Positions 17,024 to 25,072 of a stretch of 49,943 nucleotides of DNA are shown here, piece by piece (positions within the stretch are counted from its first letter, which is position 1; every line of letters starts with the position of its first letter). The notes below the pieces were generated by a model. The model was given only the letters and a program-made list of their open reading frames with translations. It searched no databases and was not told the DNA's origin. The DNA is taken from assembly GCA_014799465.1 (NCBI GenBank), contig JAAVHZ010000061.1, positions 1 to 49,943 of the forward strand. Direction: 5' to 3'. The position numbers and the translations under genes are program-made. Source of the stretch: Lachnospiraceae bacterium (GTDB lineage: Bacteria; Bacillota; Clostridia; Lachnospirales; Lachnospiraceae).

Positions 17024-18918
17024 TTAAGGTTCTACAATATTAAAATAAGGGTTAAATTCTGCAAGATTTCCAGTCAAAATCTTTAAAACATCCTCATCTC
17101 CACTCACCGATTCAATAGATGCATCCATAAGTTTCTGATTATTTAAGGCAATGCCTAAAATTCCGGTACGGGAAGTACGTATTGTGGCATCCGGATTATA
17201 ACTCCATGACTCTTTTGAATACAATAAAACACCATTATGAATTCTCAGCAGATACTTAGTGTTTTCGTCTGTTACCTCCATATTAATGACCAGATTTTCC
17301 TTTTCCATAGCTTTAGCGTCCATGCATATTCCTAGATAATCAAGCATTGTTTTCGTACTCATTCCAAGAGTATATGCACCTGTTCCTCCAACAGAAGTAT
17401 CAGGATAATAATCTGTTCCATGTCGAAGTTCATATGCTGCATTCAGATAAGCATTTCTCCATGCACCGGATTCTGCCTGATATCCAAGCTGCTCCAGAGC
17501 ATCTGCACAAAGATAACGTGCATACTCAGGCGGTTCTAATTCATCCAAATGAATCGGGTTAGCATCATACCATCCCATATATTTTTGGTAAACAGCTTTT
17601 ACATTATGTTTCAGAGTTCCATAATATTGTCTTGTATACCATACTTTTTCCAAATCATTAGGCAGTTCAATCTTATGTGCAATCTCAGTTTCTGTATAAC
17701 CCTCATTTATATATTGAAGAGTCTGGGTATGTATAAATTTATATACAGCCGCAGTATTTAACAAATATTTGTTAATAACTTCTTTTCCCCAGTGAGGCCA
17801 ATTATGAGACTGTAAAATAACTTCTGCATCATTTCCAAACAGATCCTTGACCTCCATAATATATCTCGCCCATGCATTTGCATCACGAATCTCTGCACCA
17901 CGCAAGGTATATATATTATGCATTGTTCTTGTACAATTTTCTGCCATCCATAATGCTTTATATTCTGGAAGATATGTATTCATTTCTGCAGGAGACTCAG
18001 TTCCCGGTGTAAACTGGAATATCATCTTAACTCCATCTACAGTGGTTTCAAATAGATTATCGGTCACCTCAAAAGTAGGCGAAATATATGCAGTTGTTCC
18101 GTTGCTGGTAGTCAATCCGATTCCCACTGAAAGACTACCTGTTTCTCCCTTTCCAGCAATGAGCCATATTGGAAATTTGACCTACGTTTCATGGCATTAC
18201 CAGCAAATGCATTTTCTTCCATGGCGGCAGTTTCAAATCCCTCAAGTACAATAATTAATGTTTTGCCTGAAGCAATCTGTTCCTCTAACGACAGGGATGG
18301 ATCAGCCAGATCCTCCTCTGAAATCAGACCACCTATACCACCAAAGTGGTCAATATGGGCATGACTTATAACAACTGCTGAAATATGTGCTTCACCAAAT
18401 TTGCTCTCAAACAGTTCCAGAGCAGCTTTTGCAGTTTCAACGCTTGTGGTACAGTCAAAAATTATCCATCCCTGACTTCCTCGTACAAAAGTAATATTAG
18501 CAACATCATAGCCTCTTACCTGATAAACGCCATCCATCACCTCAAATAATCCATACAATGAATTAAGCTGCGTATTACGCCATAAGCTTGGATTCGCTGA
18601 ATCAGGTGCATCCTTATCCTGCACGAATTCATATATATTCTGACTCCACACCAAATTACCATTTTCTGATTTAATTTCCAATGATTCCGGTGCAGTAATT
18701 AATCCCTTCTGTGCAAAATCCTGCTTCTGCTTATCAGAAAAATCAAGAAGCTTATAAATTTCAGAGTTTACATTATTAGTATGCTCTGTTGCCTCTTTAA
18801 TTTCAGAATTTAATGGTTTATGTTCTGATTCTGTTTTGTCATTAGTTTGAGAACACGCAGACATCGTCATAGCAAACCTAGTCAATAACAAAGCCATTTT
18901 AAATTCTTGTTTTCTCAT
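17024..18918 (-). pseudogene. Alkyl/aryl-sulfatase (SdsA1-like metallo-beta-lactamase fold), frameshifted lipoprotein
   Basis: Two overlapping frames make one protein. The first (18918-18112) has a lipoprotein-like leader (FAMTMSAC), then the metal motif SHAHIDHFGG and FDCTTSVETAKAALE. It runs out of frame near 18150-18160, after QYGSLL, and ends 15 residues later. The second frame continues with LSVGIGLTTSNGTTAYI, the dimerisation region (WPHWG, NAYLNAAYELRHG) and an SCP2-like C-terminal domain to 17024. One missing base at a GGAAAGGGA run explains the break. The intact enzyme would be about 630 residues, close to secreted alkylsulfatases. It could be a true pseudogene or a sequencing error; no slippery heptamer is in the correct phase. 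A weak AGTAGGA precedes the ATG. Confidence 0.82.
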
Positions 18919-19060
18919 TTATTTAATCCTACTAATATTTATTAATTTAATTTTCATTTATGACTTTCATTTTTTAATACAAGCCAACATTTTTATTTTA
19001 ATAATATGAAAAAACAAGTCATCTGGCATAAATGTCAATTCTTTGACATAAACATTACTG

Positions 19061-19290
19061 CTAATCGCATTTGCTACGAGTTATAATTCTTTTTGAAAAT
19101 AAGAAACGCCGAAAACATTAAAATAATGTTTTCGGCGAATTTTTCAGCGTCGCTAAGAGGATTTGAACCTACATGTGACTGCTAATTTTAAGACATTTTA
19201 GATGCTCCTTTTAGCAGGCAATTAGCAATGCACTTAAATTTAGGGAAATGTTACGCTGTAAAAGCTTTCTCAATTGATACCTACATTTCA
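19061..19290. repeat. Integration-scar block, copy 1 (tRNA-Arg 3' end plus arms)
   Basis: In order: CTGCTAATCG arm, hairpin CGCCGAAAACATTA/TAATGTTTTCGGCG (19107-19137), tRNA-Arg 3' end (19147-19170), then an arm containing TTAGATGCTCCTTTTAGCAGG. The same order recurs at 20236-20575 with about 80% similarity by eye. Repeated GCTAAT/ATTAGC words resemble integrase arm sites. The segment looks like one end of an integrated element. Confidence 0.6.
19147..19170 (-). repeat. tRNA-Arg 3'-end relic 1 (att-like)
   Basis: 24 bases identical to the 3' end of the intact tRNA-Arg(CCT) gene at 22395 (acceptor and T-arm), then divergence. A terminator-type hairpin follows on the minus strand side, as for the intact gene. 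This is what an att site left by integration into a tRNA gene looks like. Confidence 0.75.
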
Positions 19291-19307
19291 CAGTCTAATG
19301 CTTTCTA

Positions 19308-19619
19308 CTATAATTTTTCTTTGTAATTCTCTAATTGATGAAAGATTCCAAGTACATAAACGATGTCCCCATCAATACGAAAGATTAGAATATAGTCCAT
19401 ATCCTTCACTACTGCTTCTTTATATCCTTTGTTCTTAAGAAAAGTATCTCTACAATCCGCAAACTGATATGGATTATCTTCCATACGGTCATACAACTGA
19501 TCAATTCTATCTAGCAAATGTTTTGCTGCTGGTTCATTTTTGAACTTAAATAAGATGTGATTTACTAATTTATCTAGCAATTCCTCAGCTCTATTGGTAA
19601 TAATAAGTCTATAAGTCAT
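19308..19619 (-). CDS. RelE/ParE-family toxin
   Basis: A 103-residue protein with the ParE/RelE fold pattern: ITNRAEELLDKLVNHI, DRIDQLYDRMEDNPYQFADC and the C-terminal strands YILIFRIDGDIVYVLGIFH. Members cut mRNA on ribosomes or poison gyrase; which one cannot be told. Its start overlaps the antitoxin stop by 11 bases, the normal arrangement in these modules. It appears intact, unlike the toxin at 16479. Confidence 0.88.
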   Translation of the reverse strand: MTYRLIITNRAEELLDKLVNHILFKFKNEPAAKHLLDRIDQLYDRMEDNPYQFADCRDTFLKNKGYKEAVVKDMDYILIFRIDGDIVYVLGIFHQLENYKEKL

Positions 19620-19869
19620 ATTTTTCCCTCATGGAACTAAGTGATCCTCTTGCATCTTTTGTTCTTCCTTCACTAATCTGCTGTTCAGATATTTCAAGTT
19701 CTCGATAAACATTTAATCTCTGAATGGTATCTTCATAATTTTCTATGCTCATAATAACCATATCTCCATATCCATTTTTTGTAATAAAGATTGGTTCCTG
19801 TGTTTTATGACACATATCGGATATTTCTGAAGTATTTTTCAATTCTTTAATAGGAATAATCTGTGGCAT
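19609..19869 (-). CDS. Phd/YefM-type antitoxin
   Basis: An 86-residue protein, MPQIIPIKELKNTSEISDMC, with the Phd/YefM fold (EPIFITKNGYGDMVIMSIENYE) and a charged tail. The ATG at 19869 has GGAGG 8 bases upstream; an in-frame GTG further up overlaps that ribosome site and was rejected. It is the first gene of a two-gene operon with its own strong promoter, which it would normally repress. Confidence 0.9.
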   Translation of the reverse strand: MPQIIPIKELKNTSEISDMCHKTQEPIFITKNGYGDMVIMSIENYEDTIQRLNVYRELEISEQQISEGRTKDARGSLSSMREKYDL

Positions 19870-19896
19870 AATATACACCTCCTTATCTGTGGCTTA

Positions 19897-19925
19897 ATTA
19901 TACCATTATTATCCCATATTTTCAA
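19897..19925 (-). promoter_or_regulatory. Promoter of the second toxin-antitoxin operon
   Basis: Minus strand TTGAAA (19925-19920), 17-bp spacer, TATAAT (19902-19897), ending 27 bases before the antitoxin ATG. Confidence 0.75.
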
Positions 19926-19929
19926 TCAG

Positions 19930-20154
19930 TTATTCATGTAAAGTTTTCTCGCAAAATTTCACTCTTACATCAGGATAAAAATACTCCAATTCTTGTACCT
20001 ACTCTTGATTCAGTTTATCCTTTTGCTCTTTCTCTTCCAGACTGGTAAATCTATGATTTAGTTCCTCTACTCCAAGCAGCATAAATTCCTCATACTTTAG
20101 ATCATCGTTTAAAATATTATCACCTTTCTCTTTCTGCTTTTTGTAATGTTCCAC
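19930..20154 (-). pseudogene. Decayed gene fragment, unknown
   Basis: A frame without a proper start reads VEHYKKQKEKGDNILNDDLK, then EEFMLLGVEELNHRFTSLEE and KLNQE, a TAG at 19999-20001, and continues VQELEYFYPDVRVKFCEKTLHE to a stop. The composition is protein-like and charged. I do not recognise the family. It is probably the tail of a gene carried by the integrated element. Confidence 0.4.
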
Positions 20155-20235
20155 AGCCTTTTAAATTAGCAGGCTTTTTATCACTATTTTTGCTCTGATT
20201 AGCAGGATATTCCTTTTGATTAGCAAAAATCCCTT

Positions 20236-20575
20236 CTGCTAATCGTACATTGATACAAGTTAGAATTTTTTTGAAAAAAAAACGCCAAAAAACTAAAAAT
20301 AACGTTTTCGGTGAATTTTTCAGTGTCGCTAAGAGGATTTTAACCTCCGACCTACCGCCTAGGAGTAGAACAGATTGCCCGTAGGCAACTCCCTCTTAGT
20401 ATTATATAATCCCTGTATTTGCCTGCTAATCATTGATTAAAAATGTTATCTCGTACCGACGATTGCTGATTTTAAGGTGTCTTAGATGCTCCTTTTAGCA
20501 GGCGATTAGCAATGGGATTGAATTTTAGGAAATGGTATGGTGTAAAACCTTTCCCATTTCATACCTTAATTTAAC
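20236..20575. repeat. Integration-scar block, copy 2
   Basis: Same order of parts as 19061-19290: CTGCTAATCG arm, degenerate CGCC...GGTG hairpin, tRNA-Arg 3' end, then a downstream arm with TTAGATGCTCCTTTTAGCAGG. The downstream arm is separated by about 90 bp of extra sequence. The second toxin-antitoxin module and the decayed fragment lie between the two blocks. Confidence 0.6.
20325..20365 (-). repeat. tRNA-Arg 3'-end relic 2 (41 bp)
   Basis: Matches the intact tRNA-Arg(CCT) from the acceptor through the T-arm and variable loop into the anticodon loop, with two or three substitutions, one of them in the T-loop. It then diverges inside the anticodon arm. It is longer than relic 1 but cannot be a functional tRNA. 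Confidence 0.75.
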
Positions 20576-20648
20576 AACTAATCTTTAAATAGTTTAAACT
20601 ATTTACTTTTTTCTTCAAGGTCGGAAATTGTGACCTTAAAGAGGTTCC

Positions 20649-21530
20649 CTATTCTTCCGTTTCCAGTTCCAACCACTATAATATATCCCTGATGATTCCC
20701 TCGTCTTGAATAAGGTTTATTCCAAAACACTTTTTTCCTGCGTCTTTCAAAAATACTCCTATATGATATACGCTATTTCTCGGTCAATAATTAAAAATCT
20801 ATCGTGTAATACTTTTGTATATTCTACTTCTAATGTTGAATACTGTGCATTAAAATTCTCTATATCTGTTTTTGTTAGCTTTGTCCGTTTTAAGGTATAG
20901 ACAGTAACCGCCACATTTTCTTTTTTCCTTGAAAAAAGGTTTAATGTTCCAACATCAACATATCCATCTATTAGAGTAATCTCCCTGTCCGCTTTTTGTA
21001 TAAGGCTGACAATCAAACTGAATGCATCATATATCTGCCCATCAAAAATCACCTTTTGACTGGATTACTCATATTCCGGATATGTACTCAAAAACTATCT
21101 CAAAACTATCATCTGTTTCGGTTTTGTAATTTATTTGACGAATTTTCATTGCGTTTAACAATCTATATAACAAAGATATATTTGCCATATACTTCCTCAC
21201 TTTCACAAAAGTATCCATAATTCTAATACTTACTCGGATGGCAACATCACTACGAAAAACAGCAGAAAGCATTGCTATTTCTTGTTCTGTAAAAACAAAT
21301 GACAATTTTATACGCACACCATATCCATTATCATCCTCCTACTTTTAGTTCTAACCTTTTCTAACTGCTATTCTTTTTTTATCTTCCTTTGAAGTCACGA
21401 ATTATGACCTCACAGATCCATATACATCTTTAATAATTTAAAATCCAAATTTTTCTGAAAGACGAGCTATACTTCTTTTTACGGCTTGGTTGAATACTTT
21501 TGTTTCATATTTATAATAGACTCTGTTGTA
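20649..21530 (-). pseudogene. ORF6N-domain DNA-binding protein, multiply disrupted
   Basis: Fragments in different frames line up along one protein. In order these are ETKVFNQAVKRSIARLSEKF (about 21500), SVRS-stop-FVTSKEDKK (about 21400), FTEQEIAMLSAVFRSDVAIR and the helix after it (21317-21070), then after a break KVIFDGQIYDAFSLI and the stretch ending HDRFLIID (21052-20770). After another shift comes YHIGVFLKDAGKKCFGINLI, a TAG, and WLELETEE with the natural stop at 20649. This is the ORF6N N-terminal domain plus the C-terminal domain often found with it in phage and mobile-element regulators. At least three frame breaks and two stops show it is dead. Confidence 0.8.
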
Positions 21531-21581
21531 CTCATATTATAACGCGTATAGAAAACATATATTAATGATTTTTGAATATTA

Positions 21582-22217
21582 TTAATACCAGTCTAAATTT
21601 GTTCCTATCTTCTTATTTAAGAAAAATATGACAATCTCTTCAAAAATATCTTTCATCATGATTTCAATTAAAACTACTATAAGAGACCACAAAGTAAATA
21701 AATCCAAGTTAATTTCACCTAATAATCCATTTGAAATAGTAATTGTTAATTCTGTATGTAATAATAAAAGCAAAAACATGAACATGAAAATAGAATAATA
21801 AAAATACAAAATAGCACGTCTCATTTTTCGTACCTTTTTTCTAACACCACGAGCTTTATGATATTGCTCCAAATTTTCTTCAATCCATTCATACCCTTGA
21901 TGACTATTCAAGTATTCTTTTATAATTTCAATAACATTGTTATCATCGTTCTTTCGAATATCATCTAACACTTTCCATTCTATATTCTTGTTCTCTTCTG
22001 TCTGTTTAAGAAAATTTGTTATTTTATCATTAATATTTTCAAATATATCCACCATTAATTTTAATAAGGATAAAATAAATGTAGGAATTGCGATAAAAAA
22101 TGCTAAAATAGATAAATCTGTATCTGAAATAAAGCTTTCATATGTAATAAACAAAAAAATAGCTCCAAACATCACACAAGTAAACACATTTTTCTTTATA
22201 AATACTCTTTCTTTCAT
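21582..22217 (-). CDS. Membrane protein of unknown function, island cargo
   Basis: A 211-residue protein with two N-terminal membrane segments (about 10-28 and 35-57), a charged cytoplasmic middle (60-130), and two C-terminal segments (about 138-157 and 168-192). I recognise no family. It is the only intact long gene between the ORF6N relic and the tRNA-Arg gene, so it is likely cargo of the integrated element. GAAGGG lies almost touching the ATG, so the ribosome site is poor. Four-helix membrane proteins with a soluble core on such islands are sometimes defence effectors; here that is speculation. Confidence 0.65.
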   Translation of the reverse strand: MKERVFIKKNVFTCVMFGAIFLFITYESFISDTDLSILAFFIAIPTFILSLLKLMVDIFENINDKITNFLKQTEENKNIEWKVLDDIRKNDDNNVIEIIKEYLNSHQGYEWIEENLEQYHKARGVRKKVRKMRRAILYFYYSIFMFMFLLLLLHTELTITISNGLLGEINLDLFTLWSLIVVLIEIMMKDIFEEIVIFFLNKKIGTNLDWY

Positions 22218-22347
22218 TCCCTTCTAACCCCTTCTTAACATTATATTGAACTTGAAACTATTGCGTTTTCAATTAGCAAATTTATCATTAAAATAATATA
22301 GAAAATTAGCAGAAACATCATTTTGATTTGCAAACTCAAATAATGAG

Positions 22348-22387
22348 AAATGCCGAAAACTCTGGAACTCCAGTATCTTCGGCATTT
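22348..22387 (-). terminator. Terminator of the tRNA-Arg gene
   Basis: Arms 22348-22357 and 22378-22387 (AAATGCCGAA / TTCGGCATTT) with an inner CTGG/CCAG stem. It lies 7 bases past the tRNA 3' end on the minus strand. Relics of the same kind of hairpin accompany both tRNA fragments. Confidence 0.75.
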
Positions 22388-22394
22388 CTTAAAG

Positions 22395-22468
22395 CGTCGC
22401 TAAGAGGATTTGAACCTCCGACCTACCGCTTAGGAGGCGGTCGCTCTATCCAGCTGAGCTATAGCGAC
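22395..22468 (-). tRNA. tRNA-Arg(CCT)
   Basis: 74 nt. The acceptor stem GTCGCTA/TAGCGAC is perfect, with discriminator G; the D-arm has AGCTCAGCTGGATAGAGC; anticodon loop CTCCTAA (anticodon CCT, reads AGG); T-arm GAGGTTCAAATCCTC. CCA is not encoded. Its 3' end is the target of the integration scars at 19147 and 20325. Confidence 0.97.
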
Positions 22469-22499
22469 ATTTATAAATGTATTACATCAACAATATAGA

Positions 22500-22528
22500 A
22501 TTATACCAAACTTTTAACATTCCGTCAA
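22500..22528 (-). promoter_or_regulatory. Promoter of tRNA-Arg
   Basis: Minus strand TTGACG (22528-22523), 17-bp spacer, TATAAT (22505-22500), 32 bases before the tRNA 5' end. Confidence 0.8.
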
Positions 22529-22532
22529 TCCT

Positions 22533-23408
22533 TTAAAATCCAATAACACCCTGCATCCATATTATCCCCTTAAATCTTCTTCCTATGGCAGGTTCACCCA
22601 CAATATCTGCCTTATTTATAGCCAAATCAAATGTAATGCCATTACAGTCTATTGTCATCTTGTATATTTCTTCTTCTGTAATAACATTAATGGTATCCGA
22701 TATTTCAACTATTGTACCTATTATTGAATATCTGTCACACGATACTCCATATGGCATAAAACTTGAATCAACTATTGAAAACACATCCTCCTTCATAATT
22801 CTTCCTGATATTCTTGTATATGTATCCAAATCAGCTACTGTAAGTGTCTCCATTGCACTTTCGTCACCACGTTTAGCAGCAGCAATAAGCTTATTTCTAT
22901 TCTTTAATTCTGACTTATTACGCTGAATGTCTTCCCTTGTCTTCTTAACCGGTAAAATTACTTTTCCATTTAATGCAAAAGCACTCAATGTTATAGGTAA
23001 ATATCTGGACAATCCTGTACCTCCCAGTATTTTTTCAAGATAATCCATGCTGTTTTGAAGGTAGAATATTAATGAAACACCAAGTCTTACATCTTCACAT
23101 GCTCCATAATAAGAAGAAACAGCCACATTTTTCTCTATGGAAATATCCTCCATAACGTGTACATTCCTTCCATTATAATACGGAAAATAATATTCAATCT
23201 CATAATCCTGCTTTTCATTTACAATACCATGAACCACTATTCCCATATCTTCTGCAAATTCTTTTCTGAATTCAAATATAGTCTCCTCCGTAGTAACCAT
23301 TAGCTCATTTCTATAATCGGGTTTTTCCATAACTCTTTTTATAATGTCATTAACCCTTACTTTATTAATATATCTGCTAAAACCAATAGGTCTAAGATAG
23401 CTATGCAT
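22533..23408 (-). CDS. DUF3881 family protein
   Basis: A 291-residue protein of unknown function, starting MHSYLRPIGFSRYINKVRVN. This opening and the overall layout match a family I recall as DUF3881, found mostly in Lachnospiraceae. No signal peptide, membrane segment or catalytic motif is evident. The ATG at 23408 is preferred because GAAAGG lies 9 bases upstream; the in-frame ATG at 23417 touches that ribosome site. It is divergent from birA. Confidence 0.75.
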   Translation of the reverse strand: MHSYLRPIGFSRYINKVRVNDIIKRVMEKPDYRNELMVTTEETIFEFRKEFAEDMGIVVHGIVNEKQDYEIEYYFPYYNGRNVHVMEDISIEKNVAVSSYYGACEDVRLGVSLIFYLQNSMDYLEKILGGTGLSRYLPITLSAFALNGKVILPVKKTREDIQRNKSELKNRNKLIAAAKRGDESAMETLTVADLDTYTRISGRIMKEDVFSIVDSSFMPYGVSCDRYSIIGTIVEISDTINVITEEEIYKMTIDCNGITFDLAINKADIVGEPAIGRRFKGIIWMQGVIGF

Positions 23409-23459
23409 AATTTGCATCCTTTCAGTTTATTTTATCTAAATAGGTTTTTCACTTTAATA

Positions 23460-23488
23460 ATTATATAATACACATATCTAATTTGCAA
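23460..23488 (-). promoter_or_regulatory. Promoter of the DUF3881 gene
   Basis: Minus strand TTGCAA (23488-23483), 17-bp spacer, TATAAT (23465-23460), 51 bases before the ATG. Confidence 0.75.
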
Positions 23489-23561
23489 CAAATAGATAAA
23501 TATGCTAAAGTATAATAATATCATACATATAAGTAAAATTTAATAATATCAGGTGATTAAT

Positions 23562-24518
23562 ATGTCTTTAAAGTTTAAAGTATTAAATGAATTAAAAGAA
23601 AACAGAGGATGTTTCGTATCAGGACAGTATCTTGCTGATAAGTTTAATGTATCCAGAGGTGCTGTATGGAAATCCATAAAGTCAATTCGTGATGAAGGAT
23701 ACAAAATAGAATCTGTTACTAATAAAGGTTACAGGATTGTTTCTGAAAATGATGTTATATCAGAAGACGAAATAAAACATTATCTAAAAGAGTATTCTAA
23801 TGATATTAACATTATAATATATGATTCTGTAGATTCTACAAATAATATGTTGAAGAGAATGTTTATTGACGGTATCCCAAACAACACTCTTATAATTGCA
23901 GATGAACAGACAAATGGAAAAGGAAGATTTGGAAGAAGTTTTTACTCACCGGCAAAAACAGGATTATATTTCAGTCTTCTAATCAAACCAGAGTTTGACA
24001 CATCTACTGCTGTTCTTATAACCGGAGTTATTGCTGTTGCAATATGCAGAGCAATAGAAACGCTGGCTGGCAAACATCCTGGTATAAAATGGATTAATGA
24101 TATATACATGGATAATAAAAAAATTGCCGGAATATTAACTGAAGCATCTTCAGGTTTTGAAAGTGGGAAATTTGATTATATAATTATCGGTGTAGGAATA
24201 AATCTATCTACTGATAATTTTCCTGATGAGTTAGCAGAGATAGCCGGTTCTCTTAATTCAGATATATCAAAAAACCGACTTATTGGAGATATTTTGTACA
24301 ACTTTTATAAAATATACTACTCATTACCAGACACTGAATATATGAAAGAATATAGAAAGTATTCCATTTTAATTAATCATGATATTTCTTATAATATAGA
24401 AAATGTGACTTACAGCGGAAAAGTAATAGGTATAGACGATTTCGGTGGTCTTATAATATCTAATTCCAACGGTATCACTACTCTCAAATCCGGTGAAGTC
24501 ACAATTATTGATTTTTAA
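23562..24518 (+). CDS. birA: Biotin--[acetyl-CoA-carboxylase] ligase / biotin repressor
   Basis: A 318-residue bifunctional protein. N-terminal winged helix-turn-helix (residues 1-65: YLADKFNVSRGAVWKSIKSI, ESVTNKGYRI), then the ligase core with the biotinyl-AMP loop NGKGRFGRSFYSP, KWINDIYMDNKKIAGIL and a small C-terminal SH3-like domain. It activates biotin and attaches it to carrier proteins, and can repress biotin genes. ATG 23562 has AGGTGA just upstream; the in-frame GTG at 23553 is inside that site. Confidence 0.96.
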   Translation: MSLKFKVLNELKENRGCFVSGQYLADKFNVSRGAVWKSIKSIRDEGYKIESVTNKGYRIVSENDVISEDEIKHYLKEYSNDINIIIYDSVDSTNNMLKRMFIDGIPNNTLIIADEQTNGKGRFGRSFYSPAKTGLYFSLLIKPEFDTSTAVLITGVIAVAICRAIETLAGKHPGIKWINDIYMDNKKIAGILTEASSGFESGKFDYIIIGVGINLSTDNFPDELAEIAGSLNSDISKNRLIGDILYNFYKIYYSLPDTEYMKEYRKYSILINHDISYNIENVTYSGKVIGIDDFGGLIISNSNGITTLKSGEVTIIDF

Positions 24519-24521
24519 TAT

Positions 24522-25052
24522 TTAATCTTTTTGAACCATATAGTTATCAGTGTTAATAGCCATTTCAACTGCCTGCTTTTCCTCATTTCCAAGCAAAATG
24601 TATGACTCTCCTTTTACAATTTCTTTAATGTATGTATAGCAGCCTTCTCTGCTATGCATAGCATTTATTACAAATCCGGTATTTTCCTTATCCAGTAATG
24701 CAAGTGCAAAACTTAACTTTCCACCCATTTCACTAAATGCATCATATTTAACTATACCAAGCTTCTGATATGCTATTTTCATATTTTCCTGAATCTGGCT
24801 AATCTCTGATTGCTGTTTTTTAGATATTCTTGCAAGTTTCTCTATCTGTTCAAATCTTTCAACTATAGCATCTTCAAGTGTCTCTGCATTTTTTCCACTC
24901 AAAAACCTGTCATATCTTCTACTTAACTGTGTTATCTTATGTCTTGTAACAATATTAAATATTAAAAGACCAATACATATAACCAACAATCCAATAATGT
25001 AGTAAACCGGATCAATATCTAAACCAATAAAATCTAATATTTTGCTATCCAT
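24522..25052 (-). CDS. DUF4446 family membrane-anchored protein
   Basis: A 176-residue protein with one N-terminal membrane segment (about 16-36), a coiled coil (about 65-95) and a C-terminal globular part: YDAFSEMGGKLSFALALLDK, then SREGCYTYIKEI. This order and the location next to parB are typical of DUF4446 in Clostridia. Function is unknown; the position suggests a link to chromosome segregation or envelope. Its end is 3 bp from the birA end (convergent), with no clear terminator. Confidence 0.82.
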   Translation of the reverse strand: MDSKILDFIGLDIDPVYYIIGLLVICIGLLIFNIVTRHKITQLSRRYDRFLSGKNAETLEDAIVERFEQIEKLARISKKQQSEISQIQENMKIAYQKLGIVKYDAFSEMGGKLSFALALLDKENTGFVINAMHSREGCYTYIKEIVKGESYILLGNEEKQAVEMAINTDNYMVQKD

Positions 25053-25072
25053 TTTTATATTCCTTTCCTCTA

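Larger units (their letters stand above)
18919..19307. other. Non-coding accessory DNA with integration scar
   Basis: No gene is visible in these 389 bp. The segment is AT-rich and holds the first tRNA-Arg relic (19147-19170), its hairpin (19107-19137) and the start of a ~230-bp block that recurs at 20236-20575. Confidence 0.7.
20155..20648. other. Non-coding accessory DNA, second scar block and palindrome
   Basis: There is no intact gene. It contains the second copy of the scar block (20236-20575), the tRNA-Arg relic 2, a perfect 20-bp palindrome centred in TAGTTTAAACTA (20586-20605), and a fragment reading SLRSQFPTLKKK on the minus strand (about 20600-20640) that resembles part of an ORF6N-domain protein. 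Confidence 0.55.

Noticed and set aside
18112-18160. Programmed frameshift in the sulfatase gene
   Set aside because: No slippery heptamer in the right phase is seen and no pausing structure is obvious; a one-base loss is simpler.
22585-22926. 113-codon open frame opposite the DUF3881 gene
   Set aside because: It is antisense to a well-supported gene, has no ribosome site, and its Ser/Leu/Ile-rich composition is typical of a shadow frame.
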